Shown in pieces: positions 1-8,744 of a DNA stretch of 64,000 nt. Under the pieces are notes generated by a model. The model was not told where the DNA came from. It ran no database searches and saw only the letters and a list, made by a program, of their open reading frames with translations. The translations under genes and the position numbers were made by a program. Location: NCBI RefSeq assembly GCF_947502895.1, contig NZ_CANNBM010000002.1, forward strand, positions 1 through 64,000, in the 5' to 3' direction. This DNA comes from an uncultured Sulfitobacter sp. Lineage in GTDB: Bacteria; Pseudomonadota; Alphaproteobacteria; Rhodobacterales; Rhodobacteraceae. How positions within the stretch are numbered: position 1 is the stretch's first letter; each line of letters opens with the position of its first letter.

Positions 1-1838
1 TCAGGGTCCGTGTCATTGCCGCGCAGATCAACCACAACAGCCGTGTCTTCCAGCGTCGTCGCCGCGTCATCGACCGCTGTCGGGCCTTGTGGGTCTGTTG
101 GCACACCGACAAGGTTTTCGATCTCGGCAAAGCTCATGGTGCCAGTGACACCGCCTGCATCATCGAGGAATTCCACTGTACCGGATGTAGAGTTGCCATC
201 TGCGTCAACAGTTTCATCGACAACACGCAGCGGGCCGCTATCGGTCAGATCGAGCGTGTCGTCATCATTGCCCCCTGCACCGCCATCGACCACATCGCCT
301 GCATCACCACCGACAAACAGGTCGGCGTCGTCGCCACCGGAAAGGCTATCAGCGCCAATGCCACCTGTGATGACATCATCGCCACCCTCACCAAAGATCG
401 TGTCGTTACCCGCATCGCCCGAAAGTACATCATTACCGTCTTCGCCAGGGTTAACAACGACACCTTCATCGGCATCAAAGAAGACGTCTGTAATGTTTAC
501 GCTGGTGTTACCCGCGCCATTCTGACCATGCAAAATTTCGATACGCGACACAGGGCCAGCAATGTCTACCTGCAGCGAGTAGATCGCATTATCGGCGCTG
601 GCATAGCCACCATCCGCATCTGCGGTGTCATTCCCTGCGACACCGTCTGTATCTGTCAACGCAAGGCCCGAGCCGCCTACCAGAGTTACCTCAAGAGGGT
701 TGCCATCGGCGTCAAACGCCTGAACGCGCACAACGCTGTCGCCGTCAATGTCGTTGATGTTGAAATCAACATTTGAAACAGGCGTGTCAAAGCTCAGCTC
801 ATAGATGTCTTCCTGACCTTCCAGACGGGTTTCGCTGGACAGCGAGCTGGTCGCGCTGACAGTTTCGCCGGCGCCGTCAATCCCGTCGGTGCGCTGCACT
901 TCTTCGGAATAGGCTGTTGTGGTTTTGGGGGTCGCAGACAGTGTGTTGAACGTCACATTGACGGAACCTGTGTCCTGCGTGAAGCTGGTTACGGTCTCGC
1001 CTGGTGCGAAACCTGCTTCGCTCCAGTTGAAGCTCTCACGCTCGCCGCTGCCACCACCTGTGACGACATCGCCATCCGCAAGGGTACGGTCGCCAAAAAT
1101 AAGGTCATCGCCTTCGCCACCGGAAACGGTATCATCGCCAGCGCCTGCGTAAACGTCATCATCACCTTCCAGCGCGGTGACACTGTCATCACCACCCAGT
1201 GCATCGACAATATCATCATCGGGCGCTTCGCCCGCGATCAACGCGTCGCCAGCATCAATGCGGTCACCCTCGGGATCGCCTTCATAGCCAAGGTCGATCA
1301 CGTTGCCCGTGTCGTCACCCGATACGATGCCATCGCCATCCACCGGGACGACGTTGTTGTCTTCGAAGACAAGATTATCGAGAGCGCCCGAGCCTTGGAA
1401 GATGACTTCCATACGCACAGTGCCCGGTACAAACAGCTGCACAACACTCTGACCATTGTCACCAGCCGGAGGAACGAACTGATCGCTCAGCACAGCGCCA
1501 TCAGCGCCGAAAAACACCATGCGCGCAGGCGCTTCTGTATCAAGGAATGTCAGCGATTTCACGTCGACCGCATTGTCGAACTCGAAAGTGAATGTCCCGC
1601 CGCCCATATTATCGTCGGGGTTGGCCGCATTTCCGTCCTCGGAGATGATCAGGACATTGTCGAGGTTATCCGTTGCCAGATCGTCGTCACCCCCTGTCGG
1701 GTTGTTGGTGTCAAAGATCATCGCGCGGTTTTCACCGCCGACCGTTTCGGATGCCAAGATACGAACGCCAATATCCGAATACTGGTTTTCTACGGTTTCA
1801 CCTGTGGAAAGGTTATTAAAATCAATAGTTCTGATCAT
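1..1838 (-). CDS. RTX-type calcium-binding surface protein, 5' part
   Basis: Open reading frame from an ATG at 1838 that runs off the left edge, 612 codons visible. An AGGAG sits 8 bases before the ATG. Residues about 1-160 form a beta-rich domain. Two blocks of glycine/aspartate nonapeptide repeats of the GGxGxDxx type (about 213-250 and 467-520) are the calcium-binding RTX signature. A second beta-rich domain lies between them (about 265-455). At 587-612 a VDDAATTLED-like segment starts a cadherin-like/Ig-like domain. The protein is very acidic and Asp/Gly-rich, as expected for a large secreted protein leaving through a type I secretion system with a C-terminal signal, which is outside the window. 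No secretion genes are visible nearby. The exact role (adhesin, enzyme carrier) cannot be told without the C-terminus. Confidence 0.85.
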   Translation of the reverse strand, partial: MIRTIDFNNLSTGETVENQYSDIGVRILASETVGGENRAMIFDTNNPTGGDDDLATDNLDNVLIISEDGNAANPDDNMGGGTFTFEFDNAVDVKSLTFLDTEAPARMVFFGADGAVLSDQFVPPAGDNGQSVVQLFVPGTVRMEVIFQGSGALDNLVFEDNNVVPVDGDGIVSGDDTGNVIDLGYEGDPEGDRIDAGDALIAGEAPDDDIVDALGGDDSVTALEGDDDVYAGAGDDTVSGGEGDDLIFGDRTLADGDVVTGGGSGERESFNWSEAGFAPGETVTSFTQDTGSVNVTFNTLSATPKTTTAYSEEVQRTDGIDGAGETVSATSSLSSETRLEGQEDIYELSFDTPVSNVDFNINDIDGDSVVRVQAFDADGNPLEVTLVGGSGLALTDTDGVAGNDTADADGGYASADNAIYSLQVDIAGPVSRIEILHGQNGAGNTSVNITDVFFDADEGVVVNPGEDGNDVLSGDAGNDTIFGEGGDDVITGGIGADSLSGGDDADLFVGGDAGDVVDGGAGGNDDDTLDLTDSGPLRVVDETVDADGNSTSGTVEFLDDAGGVTGTMSFAEIENLVGVPTDPQGPTAVDDAATTLEDTAVVVDLRGNDTDP

Positions 1839-3029
1839 ATCGAGTGCTCCTATGCAGCGGTGCGCGCGGCGCGCGACGCGGCCGGATTAAAGAATTCAGG
1901 TTGTGTGGGTTTATGAGCCGTCCGAACGGCCTCTAGAGGCGCCTTCTGGCACCCCGCAAAACGTGGTCTCATTAGATAGGACAGTCTCATCGTCTTCTCC
2001 GTTCAAACTCATAAACCCCGAAGGGCGTGGTGGCTGGCCTGCAAGCAACACGCAGACAGCACCGCCAGTATGGAGGGAGAGACAGGCCGAATTGTGGCCG
2101 TACTGGGGAACATCAAAGATGCATCCCAGCCATATATGCAGCAGTCGCAAACATGCGGCACTGCACCTCTCCCGCACCTGAAAGATGCAGTTAACGTGCG
2201 GCCGCCCCCGGACCATCTAGTCGTCGCCCCCCAGTTGGGCTGTCATATAGATACCCAATGGCACCTTGCGAACAAAGGGAAAAATGTTTGAAAAGTGTCA
2301 GAGAAAGGGGCAAACCACTGAGTACGGTTAACAAACGCACAGCCGTTGCTGGCGCGAGCCTGCGCATTGTCTCGCATACGGAAACATAGCGATTGGCCCG
2401 ATACGTCATATAAAACAGGAAATTTTATCCACCCGCGCTGACAAGCCTGTGAAAAGGCCCAGTCTACTGTTGCCAGATCAGCGACAATCACCTGCGATTC
2501 CGCTGATCCAGGCCCTGCCACAATCCAAGACATTGCCCTCTTCACTTGTTCTCGACTTGGAACCAATCGCGCGGAAACCCCGAAATTAGTGCTTTGTTTA
2601 CGCTACGTCCGCCACATTCTGTCGAATCGCCAAGTCTACAACCATCCCGCTATTCACAGCGGGGGCATCGCAGATGCACTGGCGCGTTTAGGTCCGGCCA
2701 TGATGCCGCAACCCCTCTACAGCACCACAGGTTCTGGGCAAAACTGCACTTGGAAACGCTCACCAAAACCATCGCGCGACAACCGGTTGTGCACCGACCC
2801 GACAGGTCCGTTACATAGGTGCAACTGCGCGGATTTCCCTCGCACGAAATCAGAGTGCGCGGACTTTACCCAGCAGCTTTGTGATTTCTCGGAATTGCCT
2901 CGAGGCTTTGGTTAATCCCTACTGGCCCACCGCAAGAAAATATGCGCCGAGTAACGGGACACAGCTTTGAAGCCAAAGCAGCCGGTGTAAAAATTCGGAA
3001 GTATTTAACGGAAACCCTTGGAAAAGGGC
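1839..3029. other. Long intergenic region without a recognisable gene
   Basis: About 1.2 kb between the RTX gene and tRNA-Leu. Several open frames of 70-110 codons exist on both strands, but none has a recognisable family, a convincing ribosome binding site or the codon pattern of its neighbours. The two minus-strand frames in 1911-2216 and 2243-2566 look like chance. A short motif TGCGCGGA occurs twice around 2824-2865. The region probably holds the RTX gene promoter and possibly a degraded gene that I cannot identify. Confidence 0.5.
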
Positions 3030-3113
3030 TGGTACCCAAGGCCGGACTCGAACCGGCACGCCTCGCGGCGGGAGATTTTGAATCTCCTGCGTCTACCATT
3101 CCGCCACTTGGGC
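3030..3113 (-). tRNA. tRNA-Leu(CAA)
   Basis: On the minus strand a complete cloverleaf with long variable arm can be folded: acceptor GCCCAAG pairs with CTTGGGT (a G-T pair at the end), anticodon stem GGAGA/TCTCC encloses the loop TTCAAAA, giving anticodon CAA for UUG codons. The T-arm has the GGTTCGAGTCC pattern and the gene encodes its own CCA. The long variable arm is typical of class II tRNA-Leu. Confidence 0.95.
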
Positions 3114-3290
3114 ACGCTGCGGGATGTAGCGCGCACAGATCATCGGAGCAAGCCAAAACTGATCGCCACCCCGCGTCAAAATAAAAAATCATGCAACAGT
3201 GTGTTACGCTGGGCCGATCCCGCGGCGACATTCCCTTGACCTGCACGCGGTCCCGTGGTGTTGAGGCGTCACACACGAGGGAGCCAGCGC

Positions 3291-3869
3291 ATGATCCAAC
3301 GCCTCTATGACTGGACGCTTAGCCTTGCAGAGCATCGCCATGCCCTCTGGGTGTTGGCCCTTGTTGCTTTTCTGGAAAGCTCGATGTTTCCAATCCCGCC
3401 CGATATTATCATGATACCGATGATCATCGCACGGCCAAACCGCGCTTTCCTGATTGCAGGCGTGGCACTTGTGGCTTCGGTGTTGGGTGGTCTGTTGGGC
3501 TATGCCATCGGCGCGCTGGCCTATGAGGCATTGGGCGAGCCTATTTTGCGCGCCTTGGGCAAAGCGGACTCAATGGCCGAATTTGCAACCCGTTTCAACG
3601 ATCTGGGCTTCTGGGCGGTGCTGACAGCAGGTGTAACCCCCTTCCCCTACAAGGTCATCACGATCATGTCGGGTTGGACAGCCATGCCGCTCGGCACATT
3701 TATCATCACCTCAATTCTGGCACGCGGCCTGCGGTTCTTCCTTGTAGCCCTTCTGCTGTGGAAGTTCGGTGCCCCTGTGCGCGACTTTATCGAGCGGCGG
3801 TTGCCGCTAATGTTCACCCTCGCCGTTGCCCTGCTGATCGGCGGCTTTCTGGCGATACGTTGGCTATGA
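3291..3869 (+). CDS. YqaA/DedA-type membrane protein (SNARE-associated family)
   Basis: 192-residue integral membrane protein. The ATG at 3291 follows a GAGGGAG ribosome site and is preferred over a GTG further upstream at 3255. Family features: an early FLESSMFPIPPD segment (residues about 27-38), a GGLLGYAIG helix near 70, and a TPFPYK motif after residue 115, as in the YqaA branch of the DedA/SNARE-associated superfamily. DedA-type proteins are inner-membrane proteins linked to lipid-carrier flipping or membrane homeostasis; the YqaA branch itself has no firm role. It overlaps the dsbB start by ATGA, so the two genes are translationally coupled. Confidence 0.85.
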   Translation: MIQRLYDWTLSLAEHRHALWVLALVAFLESSMFPIPPDIIMIPMIIARPNRAFLIAGVALVASVLGGLLGYAIGALAYEALGEPILRALGKADSMAEFATRFNDLGFWAVLTAGVTPFPYKVITIMSGWTAMPLGTFIITSILARGLRFFLVALLLWKFGAPVRDFIERRLPLMFTLAVALLIGGFLAIRWL

Positions 3870-4318
3870 TGCGATTTGTTTTACTTGCCACTCTTGGTTC
3901 TGTCGCTGTTCTGGGCGGCGCGTATGCCTTCCAGCATTTGGGCGGCATGGCGCCTTGCAAACTGTGCATCTGGCAGCGGTGGCCCCATGCGACTGCTATC
4001 TTTATAGGCGCAATCATCCTGTTCACCGGTGAGGTCAAGCTGGCATGGCTGGGCGCTCTTGCTGCGCTCAGCACCGCACTGATCGGCATGTACCATGTTG
4101 GGGTTGAGCAAGGCTGGTGGGAAGGTCCGACCAGTTGCACCTCTGGCGGTGTCGAAAACCTGAGCGCCGAGCAGTTGCTGAACCAGATTCTCGCCGCCCC
4201 GCTGGTGCGCTGTGATGACATCGCGTGGCAACTGGCAGGCATCAGCATGGCGGGGTGGAATGCCATTGTGTCGCTCGTCCTTGTCGCGCTCTGGATCAAA
4301 GCGGCGCGGACGGCCTAA
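3866..4318 (+). CDS. dsbB: Disulfide bond formation protein DsbB
   Basis: 150-residue inner-membrane protein with four hydrophobic helices. It carries the two redox pairs of DsbB: CKLC at residues 31-34 and Cys91/Cys116 in the second periplasmic loop. DsbB re-oxidises the periplasmic thiol oxidase DsbA and passes electrons to quinone. The start overlaps the stop of the YqaA-like gene (ATGA), with a second ATG immediately after. Its stop codon overlaps, tail to tail, the stop of the Lrp/AsnC regulator gene by a few bases. A separate DsbA-like protein with a CGYC motif is encoded at 45300 but is unlinked. Confidence 0.93.
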   Translation: MMRFVLLATLGSVAVLGGAYAFQHLGGMAPCKLCIWQRWPHATAIFIGAIILFTGEVKLAWLGALAALSTALIGMYHVGVEQGWWEGPTSCTSGGVENLSAEQLLNQILAAPLVRCDDIAWQLAGISMAGWNAIVSLVLVALWIKAARTA

Positions 4319-4740
4319 ACCGCCTTTTGCGTACTGAGCAGCAGGCTGGTTTCAGAGGCGACAACCCCCTCCAGCCTTCGGATACGGTCCAGCACATCAT
4401 CAAACTCCACCAGCGTGGCCGTCCCGATTTCGACAATAAGGTCCCAGCGCCCGTTCGTGGAATGGACTGCGCGCAGCCCTGACATCGCGGCCAGCTGCCG
4501 TTTGATCCGCGCCGCGCCGCGCCCCTCTATCCCGATCATCATCATGCCACGTACAGGATCACGCGCCACATCCGCACGGGTAATGACAGAAAAGCCCACA
4601 ATCTCGCCCCGCTCGCGCAGCCGTGCCAGACGCGCACGCAGGGTCGTGCGTGAAACACCCAGTCCCGCCGCCAGATCAGACAGAGATGCGCGTGCGTCAT
4701 GGCGCAATGCTGCGATCAGGCGATCATCCATTTCGTCCAT
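4315..4740 (-). CDS. Lrp/AsnC family transcriptional regulator
   Basis: 141 residues from ATG at 4740; a GTG at 4752 in the same frame is an alternative start. The N-terminal part (about 1-55) is an AsnC-type winged helix-turn-helix (LSDLAAGLGVSRTTLRARL). The C-terminal part is an RAM/ligand-binding alpha-beta domain that in this family binds amino acids and drives oligomerisation. It is divergent from the arginase / ornithine cyclodeaminase operon, so a role as its local arginine- or ornithine-responsive regulator is a reasonable inference. A perfect CGGCC-N5-GGCCG palindrome lies in the shared intergenic region. Confidence 0.9.
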   Translation of the reverse strand: MDEMDDRLIAALRHDARASLSDLAAGLGVSRTTLRARLARLRERGEIVGFSVITRADVARDPVRGMMMIGIEGRGAARIKRQLAAMSGLRAVHSTNGRWDLIVEIGTATLVEFDDVLDRIRRLEGVVASETSLLLSTQKAV

Positions 4741-4774
4741 AATACTATCCACTTTGGCTAGTCTTGACCCATAT

Positions 4775-4789
4775 CGGCCAATTAGGCCG
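4775..4789. promoter_or_regulatory. Palindrome between the Lrp/AsnC gene and arginase
   Basis: Perfect inverted repeat CGGCC-aatta-GGCCG in the roughly 107-base divergent intergenic region. Its place between a local regulator and its presumed target operon makes it a candidate operator. This is inference; no consensus for this regulator is known to me. Confidence 0.35.
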
Positions 4790-4847
4790 CTTCAATCTAC
4801 CCGTTTATGCCATTTATACCTGTGCAAAATCAACAAAGGATACTGGT

Positions 4848-5768
4848 ATGACCCCTCGGCACTGCATTCTTCAAGGCGCTCCACTGGATTGCGGCAAAAT
4901 CCGCCGTGGCTGCGTTATGGGCCCCGACGCCTACCGTACAGCAGGACTGGCCGAGGCGCTGAATAGTCTGGGGCATACCGTCACCGACATCGGCAACATC
5001 ACACCAGGCCCCTTTACCGACACGCCCCATCCAAAACTCCACCGCCTCTCCGAAACAATCGCGTGGACCCACGCGCTGGCCAACGCGACCGAGGCCGCCT
5101 TTACCGAAGGTCTACCCATTACCATGGGCGGCGATCACGCATTGGCCGCTGGCACAGTGCTGGGCGCGATGCGCCACGCCGCAAAACAAGACCGTCCGCT
5201 GTTCGTCCTCTGGCTCGATGCGCACAGCGATTTCCACACGCTAGAGAGCACAGACAGCGGCAATCTGCATGGCACACCTATGGGGTATCTCACGGGGCGC
5301 AGCGACTTTCCGGACTGGCCAGCCCTGCCGGCACCCTTGCCGTATGAAAACATTGCAATGATTGGCCTGCGTTCTGTTGATCCCGCCGAACGCGAGGCGC
5401 TACAGGACACCGCCATCACCCGCGTTGACATGCGTGAAATTGACGAAAGCGGCATCGCCCGCCCCCTCGCCGTGTTTCTGGAGCGTGTCGCCGAGGCAGG
5501 CGGCATGCTGCATGTCTCGCTCGACGTGGATTTCCTTGACCCCGCTGCTGCCCCCGCGGTTGGCACAACTGTGCCAGGGGGGGCCACGGTGCGAGAAGGC
5601 CATCTGGTGATGGAGATGGTCAATGACAGCGGCCTGATGACCTCCCTCGATCTGGTCGAGCTGAACCCGTTTCTGGACGAGCGTGGCCGCACCGCGCGGC
5701 TGATGGTCGATCTGGCCGCCTCGGCATTGGGCCGCAACGTGTTTGACCGCCCCACACGTGCTTACTGA
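4848..5768 (+). CDS. rocF: Arginase
   Basis: 306 residues, normal arginase length. ATG at 4848 has AAAGGA seven bases upstream. Manganese ligands of the ureohydrolase fold are all present: GGDH (His97), DAHSD (Asp124, His126, Asp128) and SLDVDFLDP (Asp226, Asp228). Arginase hydrolyses arginine to ornithine and urea. It is followed after 17 bases by ornithine cyclodeaminase, giving a two-step route from arginine to proline, and faces an Lrp/AsnC regulator. Related agmatinase or formiminoglutamase activity is possible in the family, but the ornithine cyclodeaminase partner favours arginase. Confidence 0.92.
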   Translation: MTPRHCILQGAPLDCGKIRRGCVMGPDAYRTAGLAEALNSLGHTVTDIGNITPGPFTDTPHPKLHRLSETIAWTHALANATEAAFTEGLPITMGGDHALAAGTVLGAMRHAAKQDRPLFVLWLDAHSDFHTLESTDSGNLHGTPMGYLTGRSDFPDWPALPAPLPYENIAMIGLRSVDPAEREALQDTAITRVDMREIDESGIARPLAVFLERVAEAGGMLHVSLDVDFLDPAAAPAVGTTVPGGATVREGHLVMEMVNDSGLMTSLDLVELNPFLDERGRTARLMVDLAASALGRNVFDRPTRAY

Positions 5769-5785
5769 TCAAGAAGGATCCAATA

Positions 5786-6829
5786 ATGACAACTCCCTCA
5801 GCCAAAGCACTTGTTCCCTTTGTCAGCGTCGATCACATGATGCAGCTGATCCATCACGTAGGCCTCGCACCCATGTTGCAGGGCATCTCCGACCGGATCG
5901 AGGCAGATTTTCGCCGCTGGCCTCTGTTTGACAAAACCCCGCGCGTCGCGTCGCATTCCGATGTCGGCGTGATTGAGCTGATGCCCACCTCGGATGGTGA
6001 TGTCTACGGTTTCAAATACGTTAACGGTCATCCCGCAAATACGCGCGACGGGCTGCAAACGGTCACGGCTTTTGGCCTGCTGTCCGATGTCGCCACAGGA
6101 TATCCTGTGTTGTTCTCGGAAATGACGATCCTTACCGCCCTGCGCACGGCTGCGACCTCCGCGCTGGCTGCGCGTGTGCTGGCCCCCGAAGGCTCTCGGG
6201 TGATGGCGATGATCGGCAACGGAGCGCAATCCGAATTCCAGAGCCTCGCGATGCAGGCCATAGTCGGTATAGAAGAAGTGCGTCTGTACGATATCGATCC
6301 TGCCGCCACTGCGAAATGCGCAGCAAATCTGGCAGCATCCGGCCTGCGCGTGGTGTCCTGCACCACCGCCGAGGAAGCAATACTAGGCGCGCAAATCATC
6401 ACCACCTGCACAGCCGATAAGCAATATGCCACGATCCTGACCGACAATATGATAGGCAGCGGTGTGCACATCAATGCCATCGGCGGCGATTGCCCCGGTA
6501 AAACCGAGTTGGCCGCAGCCATTCTGCACCGCGCTGATATCTTTGTGGAATACCCCGAGCAGACGCGGATCGAGGGCGAAATACAGCAGTTGGACGCCGA
6601 TCATCCGGTCACCGAATTCTGGGAAGTTCTGACCGGCGCAGCCACAGGCCGTAAAGACGCGCGGCAGATCACCCTGTTTGACAGTGTAGGCTTTGCGATC
6701 GAGGATTTCTCGGCGCTGTGCTACGTCCGCGATGCGATTGACGGGACTGATTTCTTCACCCCGCTCGACATGCTGGCCGATCCCGATGATCCGCGCGATC
6801 TGTTCGGCATGGTAGCACGCGCGCAATAA
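5786..6829 (+). CDS. arcB: Ornithine cyclodeaminase
   Basis: 347 residues, full length for the ornithine cyclodeaminase / mu-crystallin family. It has the N-terminal substrate domain and a Rossmann NAD-binding segment around residue 135 (MAMIGNGAQSEFQ), followed by the DIDPAATAKCAANL strand-helix. The enzyme converts ornithine to proline and ammonia using bound NAD. It lies 17 bases after arginase behind an AAGGA ribosome site and is clearly co-transcribed with it. The length of about 350 fits the bona fide ornithine cyclodeaminase branch better than the shorter alanine dehydrogenase-like branch. Confidence 0.92.
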   Translation: MTTPSAKALVPFVSVDHMMQLIHHVGLAPMLQGISDRIEADFRRWPLFDKTPRVASHSDVGVIELMPTSDGDVYGFKYVNGHPANTRDGLQTVTAFGLLSDVATGYPVLFSEMTILTALRTAATSALAARVLAPEGSRVMAMIGNGAQSEFQSLAMQAIVGIEEVRLYDIDPAATAKCAANLAASGLRVVSCTTAEEAILGAQIITTCTADKQYATILTDNMIGSGVHINAIGGDCPGKTELAAAILHRADIFVEYPEQTRIEGEIQQLDADHPVTEFWEVLTGAATGRKDARQITLFDSVGFAIEDFSALCYVRDAIDGTDFFTPLDMLADPDDPRDLFGMVARAQ

Positions 6830-6848
6830 GCGAGGAGCGCCCGAAGGG

Positions 6849-8024
6849 CTAGCGAGGAGCCTGCGGTGCGGTCACATCGTGACCATAAAGCCAGTCAAAT
6901 GCGCCCAACATCCGCTTGGGCGCATAGCGGCTGCCCAAGCGCAGGACAGTGTGGGCTGCCATGCGCACAGGCCCGGGGTGCAAATGATAGCGCCATGCGT
7001 TGCCCTCCGCCGCTTTGATCACACGGCGCACACGCGGTTTGCGCAGCTTTTCATATTGTTCAAGCCCCGCCATTCCCTTGCGCGACACAAGATCAGCCAA
7101 TACCCAAGCGTCTTCCAGTGCCATGTTCGCCCCCTGTGCCAAAAACGGCAGAGTCGGATGGGCAGCGTCCCCCAGCAAGGCGAGACCACCCTTTTGCCAA
7201 ACAGGTGCTACAGGGTGACGGTGCAGCCCCCAGAGCGTCGGTACCTCGGCAGCCGCAATCATTTGTCTTGCCATGCCGCCGAACCCTTCAAAGGCCGCGC
7301 ATAGATTTGCAGGGTCATCGAGGTGGTTCCACCCCTCTTCTGCCCACTCTTTCCGCTCTTCTACCGCGACGAGATTGACCATGTCGCCGCCGCGCAGCGG
7401 ATAGCTGACCAAATGGCGTGCAGGCCCCATCGTGACCATGGCCACATCGGGATGTCCCACCGTGTTGGGCACGGTCGCCCGCCACGCAACCTGCCCTGTG
7501 AAAAAAGCGTCATCGGCGCCGTTCAGTGCCACCCGCGCACGCGAGTGGATACCGTCCGCTCCGATCAGCAATTCAGTCTTGCGGGTGCTGCGATCAGCCA
7601 GTGTCAGCTGCGGCATCTCGTCGGAATTGACCGACACCACCTGTGCGCCCATTTCAAAGCTCACGTTGTTTTCTCGCGCCGCTTGCGCCAGCACATCCAC
7701 CAGATCGGCACGGTGCATAAAGTAATAGGCCTGCTGCGCTGGCAGTTGCGTCAGGTCCAGCCGCGCTACATCGGCCTCGGCATCATGCGCGCGCATGACC
7801 ACAGCCTTGCCGCGCACGGCCCCGCGCCCCAGCAGCCGCTTTTCCAACCCAAGCGCGCGCAGCACAGCCAAACCATTAGGGCTTACCTGCAGGCCTGCGC
7901 CCACTTCGCGAATGCTCTCTGCCTGTTCCAGCACCGTCACGGCGATTCCGTTTCTCGCCAGAGCGACCGCTACAGCCAATCCGCCAATGCCCGCGCCAAT
8001 CACAATTGCATTGCTCGGCCCCAT
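6849..8024 (-). CDS. FAD-dependent monooxygenase (salicylate hydroxylase-like)
   Basis: 391-residue class A flavoprotein monooxygenase. Visible motifs: N-terminal GAGIGGLAVAVAL dinucleotide fold, the GADGIHSRAR motif near residue 157, and LLGDAAHPTLPFLAQGANMALEDA near 285 for FAD ribityl binding. Such enzymes hydroxylate aromatic or similar substrates with NAD(P)H and O2; UbiH-like or salicylate-1-monooxygenase-like activities are both possible. AAAGGA precedes the ATG at 8024 by 7 bases; a GTG one codon upstream is less well placed. The gene stands alone between the convergent arginine operon and the terminator of dksA. Confidence 0.88.
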   Translation of the reverse strand: MGPSNAIVIGAGIGGLAVAVALARNGIAVTVLEQAESIREVGAGLQVSPNGLAVLRALGLEKRLLGRGAVRGKAVVMRAHDAEADVARLDLTQLPAQQAYYFMHRADLVDVLAQAARENNVSFEMGAQVVSVNSDEMPQLTLADRSTRKTELLIGADGIHSRARVALNGADDAFFTGQVAWRATVPNTVGHPDVAMVTMGPARHLVSYPLRGGDMVNLVAVEERKEWAEEGWNHLDDPANLCAAFEGFGGMARQMIAAAEVPTLWGLHRHPVAPVWQKGGLALLGDAAHPTLPFLAQGANMALEDAWVLADLVSRKGMAGLEQYEKLRKPRVRRVIKAAEGNAWRYHLHPGPVRMAAHTVLRLGSRYAPKRMLGAFDWLYGHDVTAPQAPR

Positions 8025-8040
8025 CACAGCATCCTTTCAA

Positions 8041-8075
8041 ACAAAAAGCGCCGCAGTTTCCACTGCAGCGCTTTG
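8041..8075 (-). terminator. Rho-independent terminator after dksA
   Basis: On the minus strand an AAAGCGCTGCAG / CTGCGGCGCTTT hairpin (one mismatch) is followed by TTTTTG, directly downstream of the dksA stop and upstream of the monooxygenase gene. Confidence 0.8.
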
Positions 8076-8150
8076 ATAGTTCTCACATTCATCCGGATTT
8101 GTCACCGTGTAGACCGCGTTGGACAGATCTACACCAATGCCACCGGCGTC

Positions 8151-8609
8151 TCAGTCGTCGCGGTGAACCTTCTCGCGGCGCTCGTGCTTTTCTTGCGCTT
8201 CCAGGCTCATCGTCGCGATCGGGCGCGCGTCCAGCCGCTTGAGCGAGATAGGATCGCCCGTCACCGAACAATAGCCATACTCGTCCTCGTCGATGCGGCG
8301 CAGCGCGGCGTCGATCTTACCTACCAGCTTGCGTGCGCGGTCGCGCGTGCGCAACTCCAGCGCGCGGTCGGTCTCTTCCGAAGCGCGGTCATTCACATCA
8401 GGGATATTGCGCGTCCCGTCTTGCAATGTCTCGATTGTGTCGCGGCTGCCTTCCAGCAGTTCCGCCTTCCACGTCAGCAGCTTGCGGCGAAAGTACTCAA
8501 GCTGTCGGTCGTTCATAAAAGGCTCGTCCTCGGCTGGACGATAGTCATCTGGCAAAAATGATTCCTGTTTCATTTTCTCCACACCCTTAGCTGAATTTAA
8601 CACTGTCAT
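8151..8609 (-). CDS. dksA: RNA polymerase-binding transcription factor DksA
   Basis: 152 residues from an ATG at 8609 with GAGGGAG eight bases upstream; a second ATG at 8573 (140 residues) has a GGAG only three bases away and is less likely. The coiled-coil region and the RLDARPIATMSLEAQE C-terminal region match alphaproteobacterial DksA. DksA binds in the RNA polymerase secondary channel and, with ppGpp, retunes rRNA and biosynthetic promoters. The classical four-cysteine zinc finger is reduced to a single cysteine (CSVT ... S..A), as known for the Rhodobacter type. A 9-bp inverted repeat lies in the divergent promoter region shared with the MoxR gene. Confidence 0.93.
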   Translation of the reverse strand: MTVLNSAKGVEKMKQESFLPDDYRPAEDEPFMNDRQLEYFRRKLLTWKAELLEGSRDTIETLQDGTRNIPDVNDRASEETDRALELRTRDRARKLVGKIDAALRRIDEDEYGYCSVTGDPISLKRLDARPIATMSLEAQEKHERREKVHRDD

Positions 8610-8685
8610 TTGGAATACTCCCTCACGTCATACCCCTTTTGCGCGGGGTCTATAGGAGGGATGAGCGATTGTCACTACACAATGA

Positions 8686-8712
8686 TGCGCTATTATATAG
8701 GGCAATAGCGCA
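8686..8712. promoter_or_regulatory. Inverted repeat in the dksA / moxR divergent promoter region
   Basis: Perfect 9-bp arms TGCGCTATT and AATAGCGCA with a 9-base loop, centred between the divergently read dksA and MoxR genes. Could be an operator or an RNA hairpin in either 5' leader. Confidence 0.4.
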
Positions 8713-8744
8713 ACATTTTATCGAACCAGAGAGAACCGTTACTT

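Noticed and set aside
87..776. 229-codon plus-strand frame opposite the RTX gene
   Set aside because: Shadow frame on the strand opposite the repetitive Asp/Gly-rich RTX coding sequence.
1911..2566. Minus-strand open frames of 101, 72 and 107 codons upstream of the RTX gene
   Set aside because: No recognisable domain, no ribosome sites, odd amino-acid composition. Possibly remnants, but nothing to support a gene.
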